64,000 bases of DNA from an uncultured Verrucomicrobiales bacterium (GTDB lineage: Bacteria; Verrucomicrobiota; Verrucomicrobiia; Verrucomicrobiales; Akkermansiaceae): NCBI GenBank assembly GCA_937916135.1, contig CALFTQ010000051.1, positions 1-64,000 of the forward strand, written 5' to 3'. Under the pieces are notes generated by a model, which ran no database searches, was not told the DNA's origin, and was given only the letters and a program-made list of their open reading frames with translations. The position numbers were made by a program, and so were the translations under genes. Of the stretch, positions 25,127 through 33,929 are shown in pieces. Position 1 is the first letter of the stretch; the number at the start of each line of letters is the position of its first letter.

Positions 25127-26458
25127 TTAGTTCTTGCAGGCCTTGCGGCGCTTGATTTTCGGTTCAGACTTGCCCAGCACCACATCCTCGGTGATGGTGA
25201 CGGTTTCGATGCTCTTGTCGCTGGGTACCTTGTACATGACATCCAGCATGAGGTTTTCGAAGATACCGCGCAGGGCACGGGCACCGGTGCCACGCTCGAT
25301 AGCTTGTTTTGCCATGGCACGCAGGGCTTCTTCCTCCACCTTGAGCTTGGCGTTGTTCATGGCCATGAGCTTCGTGTACTGCTTCACCAGGGCGTTCTTC
25401 GGCTCGGTGAGCAGGTGCATGAGCTGGTCTTCCGTGAGGGTGGTGAGCGGGGTGAAGATGGGCAGGCGGCCCATGAGTTCGGGAATCATGCCGAACATGA
25501 AGAAGTCCTCCGGCATGGCTTTGGAGAGAATCTCCTCCTCAGTGTATTCCTTGGCATCGCGGCCTTCCTCCACGGCGGCAAAGCCCATGGCCGAGGAACC
25601 GAGTCGCTTGCGGATGATGCCTTCCAGCCCCACGAAGGCGCCGCCGCAGATGAAGAGGATATTCTCCGTATTCACGCGGATGTACTGCTCGTTCGGGTGT
25701 TTGCGGCCACCCTTGGGCGGGATGTTGCACTCTGTGCCTTCCACAATCTTGAGCAGGGCCTGCTGCACACCTTCGCCGGAAACATCGCGGGTGATGCTCA
25801 CATTCTGGGTCTTGCGGCCAATCTTGTCGATTTCATCCACATAGATGATACCGCGCTCGGCCTTGGCCACGTTCATATCCGCGGCCTGCAGGAGACGCAG
25901 GACAATGTTTTCCACATCCTCGCCCACGTAGCCGGCCTCCGTCAGCGTTGTGGCGTCCACGATGCAGAAGGGAACATCCAGGATGCGGGCCAGGGTCTTG
26001 GCCAGCAGGGTCTTGCCGCTGCCGGTGGAGCCCGCCATCAGGATGTTGCTCTTTTCAATTTCCACGCCGTCATCCGTCTTGGGCTGGCGCAGGCGCAGGT
26101 AGTGGTTGTATACCGCTACGCAGAGGGTGCGCTTGGCGCGCTCCTGGCCGATGACGTAGGCATCCAGCATCTTGTGCATCTGCTCCGGGGTGGGCAGCTC
26201 ATCCTGGTTGCGCGTCTGCACTTCCAGTACAGGGGAATCATCCGCCTTTTCCTGAGGGATAATTTCGGGGTGGGTGCCTTTGATGAGCGTCAGGAACCGG
26301 TCTGCGGCCACATCACCCATCTCCGAACGGAACATGTGGTAAGCCATGCCCTCCACGCACTGGTAGCAGATATGGGTGCCGTCCAGGTCGAGCATGGGGC
26401 GTCCGTCGCACTCCTCCCCGCCGCAGATGATGCAGGTCTTCTTATTCTTCTTGGCCAT
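25127..26458 (-). CDS. clpX: ATP-dependent Clp protease ATPase subunit ClpX
   Basis: 443 residues. ClpX unfolds tagged proteins and feeds them to ClpP. The N-terminal zinc-binding domain has C9, C12, C31 and C34. AAA+ core: [10 protein letters not shown], Walker A GSTGSGKT (143-150), [36 protein letters not shown] segment and GTGARALR in sensor 2. The C-terminus ends in a basic tail. It follows clpP by 12 bp. Confidence 0.97.
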   Translation of the reverse strand: MAKKNKKTCIICGGEECDGRPMLDLDGTHICYQCVEGMAYHMFRSEMGDVAADRFLTLIKGTHPEIIPQEKADDSPVLEVQTRNQDELPTPEQMHKMLDAYVIGQERAKRTLCVAVYNHYLRLRQPKTDDGVEIEKSNILMAGSTGSGKTLLAKTLARILDVPFCIVDATTLTEAGYVGEDVENIVLRLLQAADMNVAKAERGIIYVDEIDKIGRKTQNVSITRDVSGEGVQQALLKIVEGTECNIPPKGGRKHPNEQYIRVNTENILFICGGAFVGLEGIIRKRLGSSAMGFAAVEEGRDAKEYTEEEILSKAMPEDFFMFGMIPELMGRLPIFTPLTTLTEDQLMHLLTEPKNALVKQYTKLMAMNNAKLKVEEEALRAMAKQAIERGTGARALRGIFENLMLDVMYKVPSDKSIETVTITEDVVLGKSEPKIKRRKACKN

Positions 26459-26470
26459 GAGGGGCAGGGG

Positions 26471-27082
26471 TTATTTCTTCTGCGCCGGGGTATGCTCCAG
26501 AATGCGGTCCACCAGACCGTAGGCAAGGGACTCCTCGGCAGTCATGTAATTATCGCGGTCCTGGTCCTGCTTCACTGTATCGAAATCCTTGCCGGTGTGC
26601 TGGGAGAGGATGCCGGTGAGGCGCTTGTCCAGGCTGAACATGAACTTGATGGTGCGCTCCACATCCGCCGCTGTGCCCTGGGCGCCGCCGCGCACCTGGT
26701 GAATCATCACGTGCGAGTTCGGCAGGCAGAAGCGCTTGCCCTTGGTGCCGGCAGCCAGCAGCACAGAGGCCATGCTTGCGGCGATGCCGATGCAGTAGGT
26801 GTTGATATCGCAGGAAACGAACTGCATGGTGTCGTAGATAGCCAGACCAGCCGTCACGGAACCACCGGGGGAATTGATGTAGATGTGAATATCCTTCTTC
26901 GGGTCCGTCATCTGCAGGAAAAGCAGCTGCGCAATCACTGAGTTGGCCACGGTGTCGTCAATCTCCGTTCCGATGAAGATGACTCGGTCGAGCAGCAGGC
27001 GGGAATAGATGTCGTAGGCTCGCTCGCCCTGGCTGGTTTTCTCGATGACGGTGGGGATGTAGTAGTTCTTCGGGGTATCCAT
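26471..27082 (-). CDS. clpP: ATP-dependent Clp protease proteolytic subunit ClpP
   Basis: 203 residues. Serine protease of the ClpXP machine. Catalytic S103 (AASMAS) and H128 (MIHQ), with the aspartate in the QDRDNYM segment (about D177). [18 protein letters not shown] is the substrate-strand signature. It is the first gene of the unit clpP-clpX-tsaD-(three accessory genes). On the minus strand TAAAGT lies 15 bp before the ATG and may be the -10 box, with a poor -35. Confidence 0.97.
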   Translation of the reverse strand: MDTPKNYYIPTVIEKTSQGERAYDIYSRLLLDRVIFIGTEIDDTVANSVIAQLLFLQMTDPKKDIHIYINSPGGSVTAGLAIYDTMQFVSCDINTYCIGIAASMASVLLAAGTKGKRFCLPNSHVMIHQVRGGAQGTAADVERTIKFMFSLDKRLTGILSQHTGKDFDTVKQDQDRDNYMTAEESLAYGLVDRILEHTPAQKK

Positions 27083-27186
27083 AACGTGATAAAGCGGACT
27101 TTACCACATGTTGAGTGCGCGGGAAAGTGATAAGTGCAGCATACCGCCGCGTATGCCACAGTTTCCGCCATATAGCGGGCTTTTTA

Positions 27187-27221
27187 CTTGCCTTGGCAGG
27201 GTGGTGTGGTAGACTGTGGGC
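27187..27221 (+). promoter_or_regulatory. Promoter of the 27222 gene, leaderless arrangement
   Basis: TTGCCT, 16 bp, TAGACT, then GTGGGC and the ATG at 27222. The six-base gap predicts an mRNA starting at or beside the A of ATG. Confidence 0.65.
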
Positions 27222-28358
27222 ATGCGAAAACTGCACCCTGTGATGATAGTACTGGCGTTGTCTCCTGTTACGATGGCTCAGGGGGATGCCGCCAGCCGTT
27301 TTTATGATGACCGTCTGGCAGAGTTTTCCTCATATCTGGATGCCCGTGAAAAGGCAGCCCGCACAGCGGTGGAGAAAAAAAATGTGGCAGCCGAGCGGGT
27401 TGCAGTCAAACGCCGTGTTGAAAACGCCCGCATGGGTTATACCGGGCTCATCCCGGAAGAGCAGTTGTTCTGGGATTCCATCAGGCAGGAATTGAATGCG
27501 GTGCTGCAGCTCTGGCAGAAATCAGCCGAAGCTGAGGATGGTGAAAAACAGGTGATTCAGACGGCTGCATTCAGTGCTCTGGCTGCGGCTCAGAAGTCAT
27601 ACGAAGCGCAGATGCGTTTTGCCATGGCCCAGCTCGGCATGGCCGCCTGTTTGCTGGATCCGGATACAGTGAATGAATGTAAACAGTATTTCCGCAACGA
27701 ATTACAACGAGAGTACCGACAGGATTTCCATTCATTTCTGTATGCCGTGCCCTGGGGATTAGAGGATGATGAGGCCGAGGGGGAACAACAGACGGATACT
27801 GCGCTTTCGCATGGCAATGAGGAGGCAGAGGAGGGGACCGTGGATCTGCTTGCCGGTGGTGCTGATAGTCCGGTGGTTGCCGCGCCGGAGACTCCGCTTA
27901 TGGTGCATGAACTGGCGCATGAAACCGGCGTTACGGATGCTGCTCGTTCAGCAGCTGCCGGACGTGCCGCCCGGCTTTGGCTGGGGTATCTCAAACTCTG
28001 TGCGGAACAGATTACGGAGTGTTTCGGCACGGAACGCGGAAGCGCACTGGTCTCCGGTGTGCCGCTTCCAGGCGCGGTGGAAATGAGCTTTTATTCAGCG
28101 GTGCAGGAGCGGTCCCGGCAGTTGTTTCTTGCTGCGGAAGAGGCTTGGAATGCATACGCAGAGAGTATGGTGGCTGCGCATGACCCGGGCTGGCAGGCTT
28201 CCGAGGGCGCTATGGCGCACACAGATATTTCGGCAGAGGCCCAGATGCTGCGCTTCCCACTGTACGCAACGCATGAGCAGTATCTGGCTTTCATCCTCTC
28301 ACCGCATCTTCAGTATGAGGAGGTGGAACCTGTGCCGGAAATAGGGGGTGCTGAGTGA
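27222..28358 (+). CDS. Secreted hypothetical protein
   Basis: 378 residues from the ATG at 27222; a GTG two codons earlier is less likely because of the promoter position. The signal peptide is MRKLHPVMIVLALSPVTMA. The mature protein is mostly helical with a coiled-coil-like first part (AEFSSYLDAREKAARTAVEKKN). An acidic, Glu-rich linker follows (DDEAEGEQQ..EEAEEG), then a second helical part. No catalytic motif or family is recognised. A second protein of similar build follows, and together they look like an envelope pair. Confidence 0.72.
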   Translation: MRKLHPVMIVLALSPVTMAQGDAASRFYDDRLAEFSSYLDAREKAARTAVEKKNVAAERVAVKRRVENARMGYTGLIPEEQLFWDSIRQELNAVLQLWQKSAEAEDGEKQVIQTAAFSALAAAQKSYEAQMRFAMAQLGMAACLLDPDTVNECKQYFRNELQREYRQDFHSFLYAVPWGLEDDEAEGEQQTDTALSHGNEEAEEGTVDLLAGGADSPVVAAPETPLMVHELAHETGVTDAARSAAAGRAARLWLGYLKLCAEQITECFGTERGSALVSGVPLPGAVEMSFYSAVQERSRQLFLAAEEAWNAYAESMVAAHDPGWQASEGAMAHTDISAEAQMLRFPLYATHEQYLAFILSPHLQYEEVEPVPEIGGAE

Positions 28359-28489
28359 ATAGGTTCTCTTTATGAACAAAGCTTCTTTCAAAGAGATTGC
28401 ACTTCTTTCGAGTCTGTCAGTTACAATGTTTGTAGAAGCGATCGGTGGGAACAGTGTGTTCACGTATCAATGCATCTGAAAATACCGAT

Positions 28490-30148
28490 ATGAGGATGAA
28501 GAGAACAATGATTATGATTTTTGCCGGGGCGCTCCTGGCTGCGGGCGGCATTGGTGCTTACCATGCTTTCCGGGAGGCTCCGTCGCAGTTGACAACAGAA
28601 TGCAGGGAGAATGATGTGAAAGATGCTGCGCATGCTTACCTGTCGGCTCTGATGTCAACCCGCTATACCGATAAGGTTGCGGCAGACTCGAAGATACAGC
28701 AGGTGGAGGCCCGCCTGGATGCCGTGCTGCAGAAGTTTGCCGGAACCATGAGCGAACTTCTCGCCGCAGAGCCACACGAACTTACAGCAGAAGATCTGCC
28801 TGCGGATTTACCCGACCTGTATCGAGTCCGCATCCTGAATGCCTTGCAAGGCTCCTCTCCTGGGCATGTGGCAGAGACGGTGTGGGCCGTGGCAGATATA
28901 TGGGATGCCGCACTTGAAGCTTCCAGGGATTCAGCCATCAATACTCTGGTGCCTGTGCATCCCTCCGGCCTGTCGAACTCATTCCCCTCGTCGCCGCAGT
29001 CTGATGCATGGCTGAAGAAAACGCGCGACCAGCACCTGGGCAATTTGTACATGGCCAGATTGTTACGTTCGGTGTTCAGCGAATGGGAGATGTTGCCTTC
29101 ACGGTATGACTATTACCGGAGCTGCGATATAAGGGAGGATAAAGAGCTCCTCATGGAGCATGTTCACGACCATCGTAAGCTGCTCGTGCCGCTGCTGGCT
29201 AATCTGGCTCAGCAGGAGTTCCTTGCCATTCTGTTCCTGGAGGCTTTTCCCTCCGCGGATGCTGATTATGAGCTTCCCGAGACCGGACGCTCGGAAGTGG
29301 CGGGCTCATTGCTTGACTGTATGCGCCGGGATTCCGCGTTTGTCCGGTTGAATCATCAGCTTCTTCTTCAGGATTACGCATATGAAGTAGAGCTCGGTCC
29401 GGAAGATGATGCGACTATCCGCAAAGAAGTGGAGACGAAACTGGAGTTATTAAGCAAATGGATGGAAACGGCTTATCTGGCGCAGCTTAAATTTGTTTGT
29501 GAAGCGCTGACTCTAAATATGGAAGAGGGGTTTTCGGATCTTGATGTAATGCCGTATTACGAGAACAACCTTGCGGCAATTCAGAAAGTTTTCACTGATG
29601 ATCTTGAGATCATGCGAAAATATGCATCCTGGATCAGAGAGGACAAAAAGCGTGAAAATCTGGATTTTATACCACCTCCACCCATGCAGCCTATGGCGAT
29701 TCCCTCGTTTATGGTAATGGGGACTGAGGGAGAAGGCCATGCCATTCATTTTTATCGCAAATCTGGTGATGCCGTGCGGGCGGATGTGCGCAGAGCCTGC
29801 AAGGATGCTTTGGCTGAAGGATATGAGCTGTTGCTGGGTGCCTGTTATTCCCGAGCCACCCTTGCAAATGACCTCCGCTATGCATACATGATGAGTCTGC
29901 TGGATGATGCAGAATATGCCTGGATGCAGTACGTGCACGTCATGTGGGAGCTGATTGCCCCGCTGGAGAACTCGTTCTGGGGAAGTGGTACCGGCATCAT
30001 GGTTTCTGAACATATGTCAGCCGTCTATGAAAATCACAGCCGGTTTTATACTGATGTGCTGCGAATTTTTCCCGCCGGTTATTCCTCCTCACCTGATAAT
30101 GAGGGGGAAACAGATGAGGAAAGCAATACTGAATCTGATGATAGCTGA
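28490..30148 (+). CDS. Membrane-anchored or secreted hypothetical protein
   Basis: 552 residues from the ATG at 28490; ATG 28496 and GTG 28445 are alternatives. An N-terminal hydrophobic stretch (IMIFAGALLAAGGIGAYHAF) acts as anchor or signal. The mature part is helix-rich throughout, with an acidic tail (EGETDEESNTESDDS). No known domain is seen. It follows the 27222 gene by about 130 bp in the same direction. The leader holds TTGCAC and TACAAT at a loose spacing, so it may have its own promoter. Confidence 0.68.
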   Translation: MRMKRTMIMIFAGALLAAGGIGAYHAFREAPSQLTTECRENDVKDAAHAYLSALMSTRYTDKVAADSKIQQVEARLDAVLQKFAGTMSELLAAEPHELTAEDLPADLPDLYRVRILNALQGSSPGHVAETVWAVADIWDAALEASRDSAINTLVPVHPSGLSNSFPSSPQSDAWLKKTRDQHLGNLYMARLLRSVFSEWEMLPSRYDYYRSCDIREDKELLMEHVHDHRKLLVPLLANLAQQEFLAILFLEAFPSADADYELPETGRSEVAGSLLDCMRRDSAFVRLNHQLLLQDYAYEVELGPEDDATIRKEVETKLELLSKWMETAYLAQLKFVCEALTLNMEEGFSDLDVMPYYENNLAAIQKVFTDDLEIMRKYASWIREDKKRENLDFIPPPPMQPMAIPSFMVMGTEGEGHAIHFYRKSGDAVRADVRRACKDALAEGYELLLGACYSRATLANDLRYAYMMSLLDDAEYAWMQYVHVMWELIAPLENSFWGSGTGIMVSEHMSAVYENHSRFYTDVLRIFPAGYSSSPDNEGETDEESNTESDDS

Positions 30149-30251
30149 GACTTCATCCATTTTGAAAAACAGCAGACTATGCCGCTACTGTGAATTTCAT
30201 GCCGGAGCGTTGGCCTCATGTGGTTTTCGCTCTGCTCTCCCTGGTGTTTGT

Positions 30252-31139
30252 TCAAAAAGGTAACGGACCCGGGCTGGCTGTTTCGAGGATACCCATGAGT
30301 ATGAACTCAGAAAGTGGGATTTCCTTATGCTTTCTGTAGGAATGGAGCAACGGATCGTGCTTCCAGCTACGGTCTGTCGGGGAAAGGCGTAATTGTTTCA
30401 GCGCCTGAGTCTCGCTGGTTTGCAGCGCAGAATTATACTGGACTGCATCTGCCCGCTGAGCCTGGCGGAAGCATTCGGTCGAAGCTTTGTAATACCCGAG
30501 TTCGCGTTGGATGAGGCCAAGCAGGTAGTGGGTTTCCAGTTCCGCCGGCTGCAGCAGCACTGCTTTTCTGGCTAATGGGGCAGCGGTGTCCCAGTGGCCG
30601 GCCCGGCAGCACTCCACCGCCTGTTCGAAGAATGGATTGCCTGCGGGCGGGGTTACTTTTTCCTGGTAAGTGACACGGTGTGGGCACAAGTCTTTGCATA
30701 TGTCGTGGCAAAGGCTGTCGAAATCAGCCACGTCGCCTTCTGAGCTCTGCCTGTAGCCGGCGGCATAAAAGCATTGGGCTGCCCCCTTCCGGCAGAGCTG
30801 GATACCGACTGAAAGGTCAGTCTCCCGCTCATCTGCTCCCACTGCGTATTCACCGGGATTGCGGGTCCGGGTGTGCTCACGGACATTGTTCAGAGTCAGC
30901 AGGTATTCCCCGTCCGGCTTGATGGTATAGAAGCCTGTTTCGTTCAATGCAGCCGTCAGCGTTCGGCTGAGCTGGCGAGCCGTTGCGCTATTATCGTCAT
31001 GCTGAATGCTCAGCGTGCTGCCCTTGGTCAGACCTGTGCGGGAGGGGAGCAGGCAGGTCATCTGAATTCGAGTGCTGCACGAAACAAGCAGCATCTGCAA
31101 CAGCAGGACGCAGAGAAACAGAGACACGGAACGGGCCAT
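30252..31139 (-). CDS. TPR-containing lipoprotein
   Basis: 295 residues from the ATG at 31139; the frame continues upstream to 31418 but that part is Pro/His/Arg-rich shadow of the rluD gene. Signal peptide with lipobox LLVSC. The first half is a beta-rich domain with a cysteine pair (CRKG, CFYAAGY). The second half has one to two TPR units (NPFFEQAVECCRAGHWDTAAPLARKAV, ELETHYLLGLIQRELGYYKASTECF). It ends the hprK-nif3-rluD run, 14 bp after rluD. Likely an outer- or inner-membrane lipoprotein; partner unknown. Confidence 0.75.
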   Translation of the reverse strand: MARSVSLFLCVLLLQMLLVSCSTRIQMTCLLPSRTGLTKGSTLSIQHDDNSATARQLSRTLTAALNETGFYTIKPDGEYLLTLNNVREHTRTRNPGEYAVGADERETDLSVGIQLCRKGAAQCFYAAGYRQSSEGDVADFDSLCHDICKDLCPHRVTYQEKVTPPAGNPFFEQAVECCRAGHWDTAAPLARKAVLLQPAELETHYLLGLIQRELGYYKASTECFRQAQRADAVQYNSALQTSETQALKQLRLSPTDRSWKHDPLLHSYRKHKEIPLSEFILMGILETASPGPLPF

Positions 31140-31153
31140 GTGATTTAACCTAT

Positions 31154-32092
31154 TCAGTTGGTGCGCACTTCTTCCCATTCGGGCAGCTCGTGGCCGATGA
31201 GCCAGGGGGTATACTCCGCAGGAATGGGGGATTGGATGGCGATGCGGCGGCCATCCTCCGGGTGATTGAAGGCGAGGCGCCAGGCGTGCAGCATGAGGCG
31301 GCCGGGCCTGGCCTTCTGCCGCTGGGGGTGGGCATAGATGGGGTCGCCGATGAGGGGGTGGCCCAGGTGAAGCATGTGGACGCGTATCTGGTGGGTGCGG
31401 CCGGTGTGCAGGGTGCACATGACGAGCGAGGAATCAGTGGCTGCATCGTAGTGCAGTACTTCCCAGTCGGTGATGGCGGGTTTGCCGCTGCCGGGGTTCA
31501 CCACGGCCATTTTGAGTCGGTTGACCGGGTGGCGGCCAATGTTGGTGAAGACGGTGCCTTTCGGTTCCTTCGGGCAGCCCTGGACGACGGCGAGGTAGAT
31601 TTTGCCGGTGTCGCGCTCGGCGAACTGGGTGGTGAGGGAGAGGTGGGCCTGGTCGTTCTTGGCGACCACGATGCAGCCGCTGGTGTCCTTATCGAGCCGG
31701 TGGACGATGCCGGGGCGCTCCACGCCGCCGATGCCGGATAAATCACCGCAGTGGAAGAGCACGGCGTTCACGAGGGTGCCATCCGGGTTGCCGGCGGCGG
31801 GATGTACCACCATGCCGCTTTCCTTATCGATGACGATGACGTGCTTATCCTCGAAGAGCACGGAGATGGGGATATCCTGCGGCTGTGCTTCGGCAGGTTC
31901 GGGTTCGGGGATGTTCACCTCGATGCGCATGTTGCGCTCCACCGGGGTTTTGGCCTTGGTGGATTTGCCGTTCACGGTGATTTCGCCTTCCTTGATGAGA
32001 GCCTGGATGCGGGCGCGGGAAAGCTCCGGCAGTTGGGCGGCCAGGTACTGGTCCAGCCGGGTGCCGAGCTGGTCTTCGACGATGATGAGCAT
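31154..32092 (-). CDS. rluD: RluA/RluD-family 23S rRNA pseudouridine synthase
   Basis: 312 residues. An N-terminal S4 domain (residues 10-60, LSRARIQALIKEGEITVNGK) is followed by the catalytic domain with GIVHRLDKDTSG, where D134 is the nucleophilic aspartate. Later motifs are GRTHQIRVH and GDPIYA. RluD modifies U1911/1915/1917 in helix 69; the RluD assignment over RluC rests on architecture and length, so the exact target is inferred. It starts 2 bp after the NIF3 gene. Confidence 0.88.
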   Translation of the reverse strand: MLIIVEDQLGTRLDQYLAAQLPELSRARIQALIKEGEITVNGKSTKAKTPVERNMRIEVNIPEPEPAEAQPQDIPISVLFEDKHVIVIDKESGMVVHPAAGNPDGTLVNAVLFHCGDLSGIGGVERPGIVHRLDKDTSGCIVVAKNDQAHLSLTTQFAERDTGKIYLAVVQGCPKEPKGTVFTNIGRHPVNRLKMAVVNPGSGKPAITDWEVLHYDAATDSSLVMCTLHTGRTHQIRVHMLHLGHPLIGDPIYAHPQRQKARPGRLMLHAWRLAFNHPEDGRRIAIQSPIPAEYTPWLIGHELPEWEEVRTN

Positions 32093-32094
32093 GG

Positions 32095-32856
32095 TTACAT
32101 GCCGGTGGGGTTATCGATGAACACGGTGGGCAGCCCGAAGCGGTCGGCCAGCAGCTCGCCCAGGGCTTTCACGCCGAAGGTTTCGGTGGCGTAGTGCCCG
32201 GCAAAGAGGATATTGATGCCCATATCGCGCGCGGCGTTGCTCACCCAGTGGTTTTCCTCGCCGGTGAGGTAGGTGCCGTAGCCCTTGGCGTGCATCTGGT
32301 AAATCTCCTCACCGCCGCCGCCGCTGCACAGGGCAATGCGCCCGGCGGGCAGGGCGGTATCATGTACCACGCCGGTGACTGGGGAGCCGGTGATTTCGGC
32401 GTACTTTGCCTGCAGCTCACCCACGGTGCCGGGGAAGATGCCGGAGAGGCCGATGAGGGTGCCGTGGTAGTCCACCTCCGGCTGCACCTCGGTGAGTCCC
32501 AGGGCTTTGGCAATGCCGGCGTTGTTGCCGAGCTGCGGGTGCAGGTCCAGGGGCAGGTGGGCGGAGTAGATGGCCAGGTTATTGTTCAGACAGGAAACGA
32601 GCTTCTGCTTCCACCAGCCTTTGACAGCTTGCAGGCCGCACCAGTAGATACCGTGGTGCAGCACCAGCAGGTCGGCGCCGGCGGCAATGGCATCATCGAT
32701 GCTCTTCTGCGAGCCATCCACCGCCAGGGCCACTTTGGTCACGGTGCCGTCATTCTCTACCTGCAGGCCGTTCATGGCTACGGAGGCATCGCGTATTTCG
32801 CTGATGCTCAGGGTGGAATCCAGCAGGGAAACGATTTCAGAAAGGGGCGTGCTCAT
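32095..32856 (-). CDS. NIF3 family dinuclear metal protein
   Basis: 253 residues, the short NIF3/YbgI type. Metal-ligand motifs are VLHHGIYW, the SAHLPLD segment and the C-terminal FAGHYATETFGV. The family is widespread and forms toroid hexamers; its in vivo reaction is unsettled (GTP cyclohydrolase-like and hydrolase activities have been proposed). It sits between hprK (7 bp) and rluD (2 bp). Confidence 0.9.
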   Translation of the reverse strand: MSTPLSEIVSLLDSTLSISEIRDASVAMNGLQVENDGTVTKVALAVDGSQKSIDDAIAAGADLLVLHHGIYWCGLQAVKGWWKQKLVSCLNNNLAIYSAHLPLDLHPQLGNNAGIAKALGLTEVQPEVDYHGTLIGLSGIFPGTVGELQAKYAEITGSPVTGVVHDTALPAGRIALCSGGGGEEIYQMHAKGYGTYLTGEENHWVSNAARDMGINILFAGHYATETFGVKALGELLADRFGLPTVFIDNPTGM

Positions 32857-32863
32857 GGTGTGA

Positions 32864-33838
32864 TTATTCGGCGTTGCCGGGGTAGACGGTGCGGTTGGCG
32901 ATTTCCTTGTTCAGGCGCTTGTTGAATTCGCTGGCCATATCGTAGCCGCTGTCGCGCAGGTAGCGGCCCAGGGCGGCCACTTCCACAAGACGGCACATAT
33001 CGCGGCCCGGGGCCACGGGCAGGTTGAGGTGCTCCACCTCCACGCCGAGGATGTTGATATACCTGCGCTCCAGCCCGAGACGCTCCAGCTCGGTCATTTC
33101 ACCGCTGAAGAGGTTGATGACGAGGTCGATGCGCTTTTCCTTGCGGTAGGCTTTCAGGCCGAAGAGGTTGGTTACGTTGATAATGCCCAGCCCGCGGATT
33201 TCGATGAAGCCGCTGCTCAGCGGGGGCGCAGTGGCAATGAGATCGCCACCCAGGTTGCGGATGCGCACCATGTCGTCTGCCACCAGGGAGGAGCCGCGCT
33301 CCACCAGGCCGAGGGAAATCTCGCTCTTGCCCACGCCGCCCTTGCCGGTGATGAGCACACCCACGCCGCGCACGTCGACCATGCAGGCGTGCATGGTGGT
33401 GCTGTCCGCAAACTCGTTTTCGAGGATGTAGGTGGCGCGGTTCACGAAATCCATGGTGAGCAGCGCCGTGCGGAACACGCAGAGGTTGTAGCGGTCTGCA
33501 ATGGCCAGCACATCCGCCGGCACATCCACCCCTCGGGCAAAGATGAGGCAGGGGGCATCCAGACTGCAGATGTGGTCCAGGCGTTCCTCGCGCTCGGCTT
33601 GGGTCATGGTGCCCAGGTAGGCCATTTCTGCCGCGCCGAAGACCTGGATTCGCTCGTGGGCAAAGTAGCCGAAGTAGCCGGCCAGTGCCAGGCCCGGGCG
33701 GTTGAATGCCGCCTGCACGATGGGGCGGGACATACCCAGCGGGGTGTTCAGCAGCTGCATTTCCAGGGTGCTGCGGTAGGTTTCATAGAAACGGGATACC
33801 GGAACCTGCTCTACTTTGCGGACTATGGGCTTCTTCAT
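32864..33838 (-). CDS. hprK: HPr kinase/phosphorylase HprK
   Basis: 324 residues. HprK phosphorylates HPr on Ser46 in carbon control. The N-terminal regulatory domain (to about 135) is followed by the kinase domain with H150 in the MHACMVDVRGVG segment, P-loop GKGGVGKS (165-172), SLVADD and EIRGLGI. The length and order are canonical. No ptsH or ptsI is seen in the window, so its partner lies elsewhere. It is the first gene of hprK-nif3-rluD-lipoprotein. Confidence 0.93.
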   Translation of the reverse strand: MKKPIVRKVEQVPVSRFYETYRSTLEMQLLNTPLGMSRPIVQAAFNRPGLALAGYFGYFAHERIQVFGAAEMAYLGTMTQAEREERLDHICSLDAPCLIFARGVDVPADVLAIADRYNLCVFRTALLTMDFVNRATYILENEFADSTTMHACMVDVRGVGVLITGKGGVGKSEISLGLVERGSSLVADDMVRIRNLGGDLIATAPPLSSGFIEIRGLGIINVTNLFGLKAYRKEKRIDLVINLFSGEMTELERLGLERRYINILGVEVEHLNLPVAPGRDMCRLVEVAALGRYLRDSGYDMASEFNKRLNKEIANRTVYPGNAE

Positions 33839-33876
33839 CTGCCGCCTATTCTACATGAAGGCCCGCGGCGGGTCAA
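33839..33876 (-). promoter_or_regulatory. hprK promoter with near-leaderless spacing
   Basis: On the minus strand: TTGACC (33871-33876), 17 bp, TAGAAT (33848-33853), then nine bases to the ATG at 33838. A strong match; the predicted leader is about two bases. Confidence 0.72.
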
Positions 33877-33889
33877 GGGATTTTAGCCC

Positions 33890-33929
33890 TTGTGCAATGG
33901 GCGGAAATGTGTTAGCATTCGGCGCGCTC
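33890..33929 (+). promoter_or_regulatory. Putative acyltransferase promoter, divergent from hprK
   Basis: TTGTGC (33890-33895), 17 bp, TAGCAT, then 11 bp to the ATG at 33930. The -35 boxes of this promoter and the hprK promoter lie about 14 bp apart, so one factor could affect both. Confidence 0.45.

Noticed and set aside
25304..26941. 545-codon open frame on the + strand opposite clpX and clpP
   Set aside because: Crosses two certain genes in antisense; shadow.
27161..27190. Hairpin CCGC/GCGG followed by a T run upstream of the 27222 gene
   Set aside because: Only a 4-bp stem and no + strand gene ends before it.
31140..31418. N-terminal extension of the lipoprotein at 30252
   Set aside because: Pro/His/Arg-rich and overlaps rluD in another frame; the lipobox signal peptide begins at 31139.
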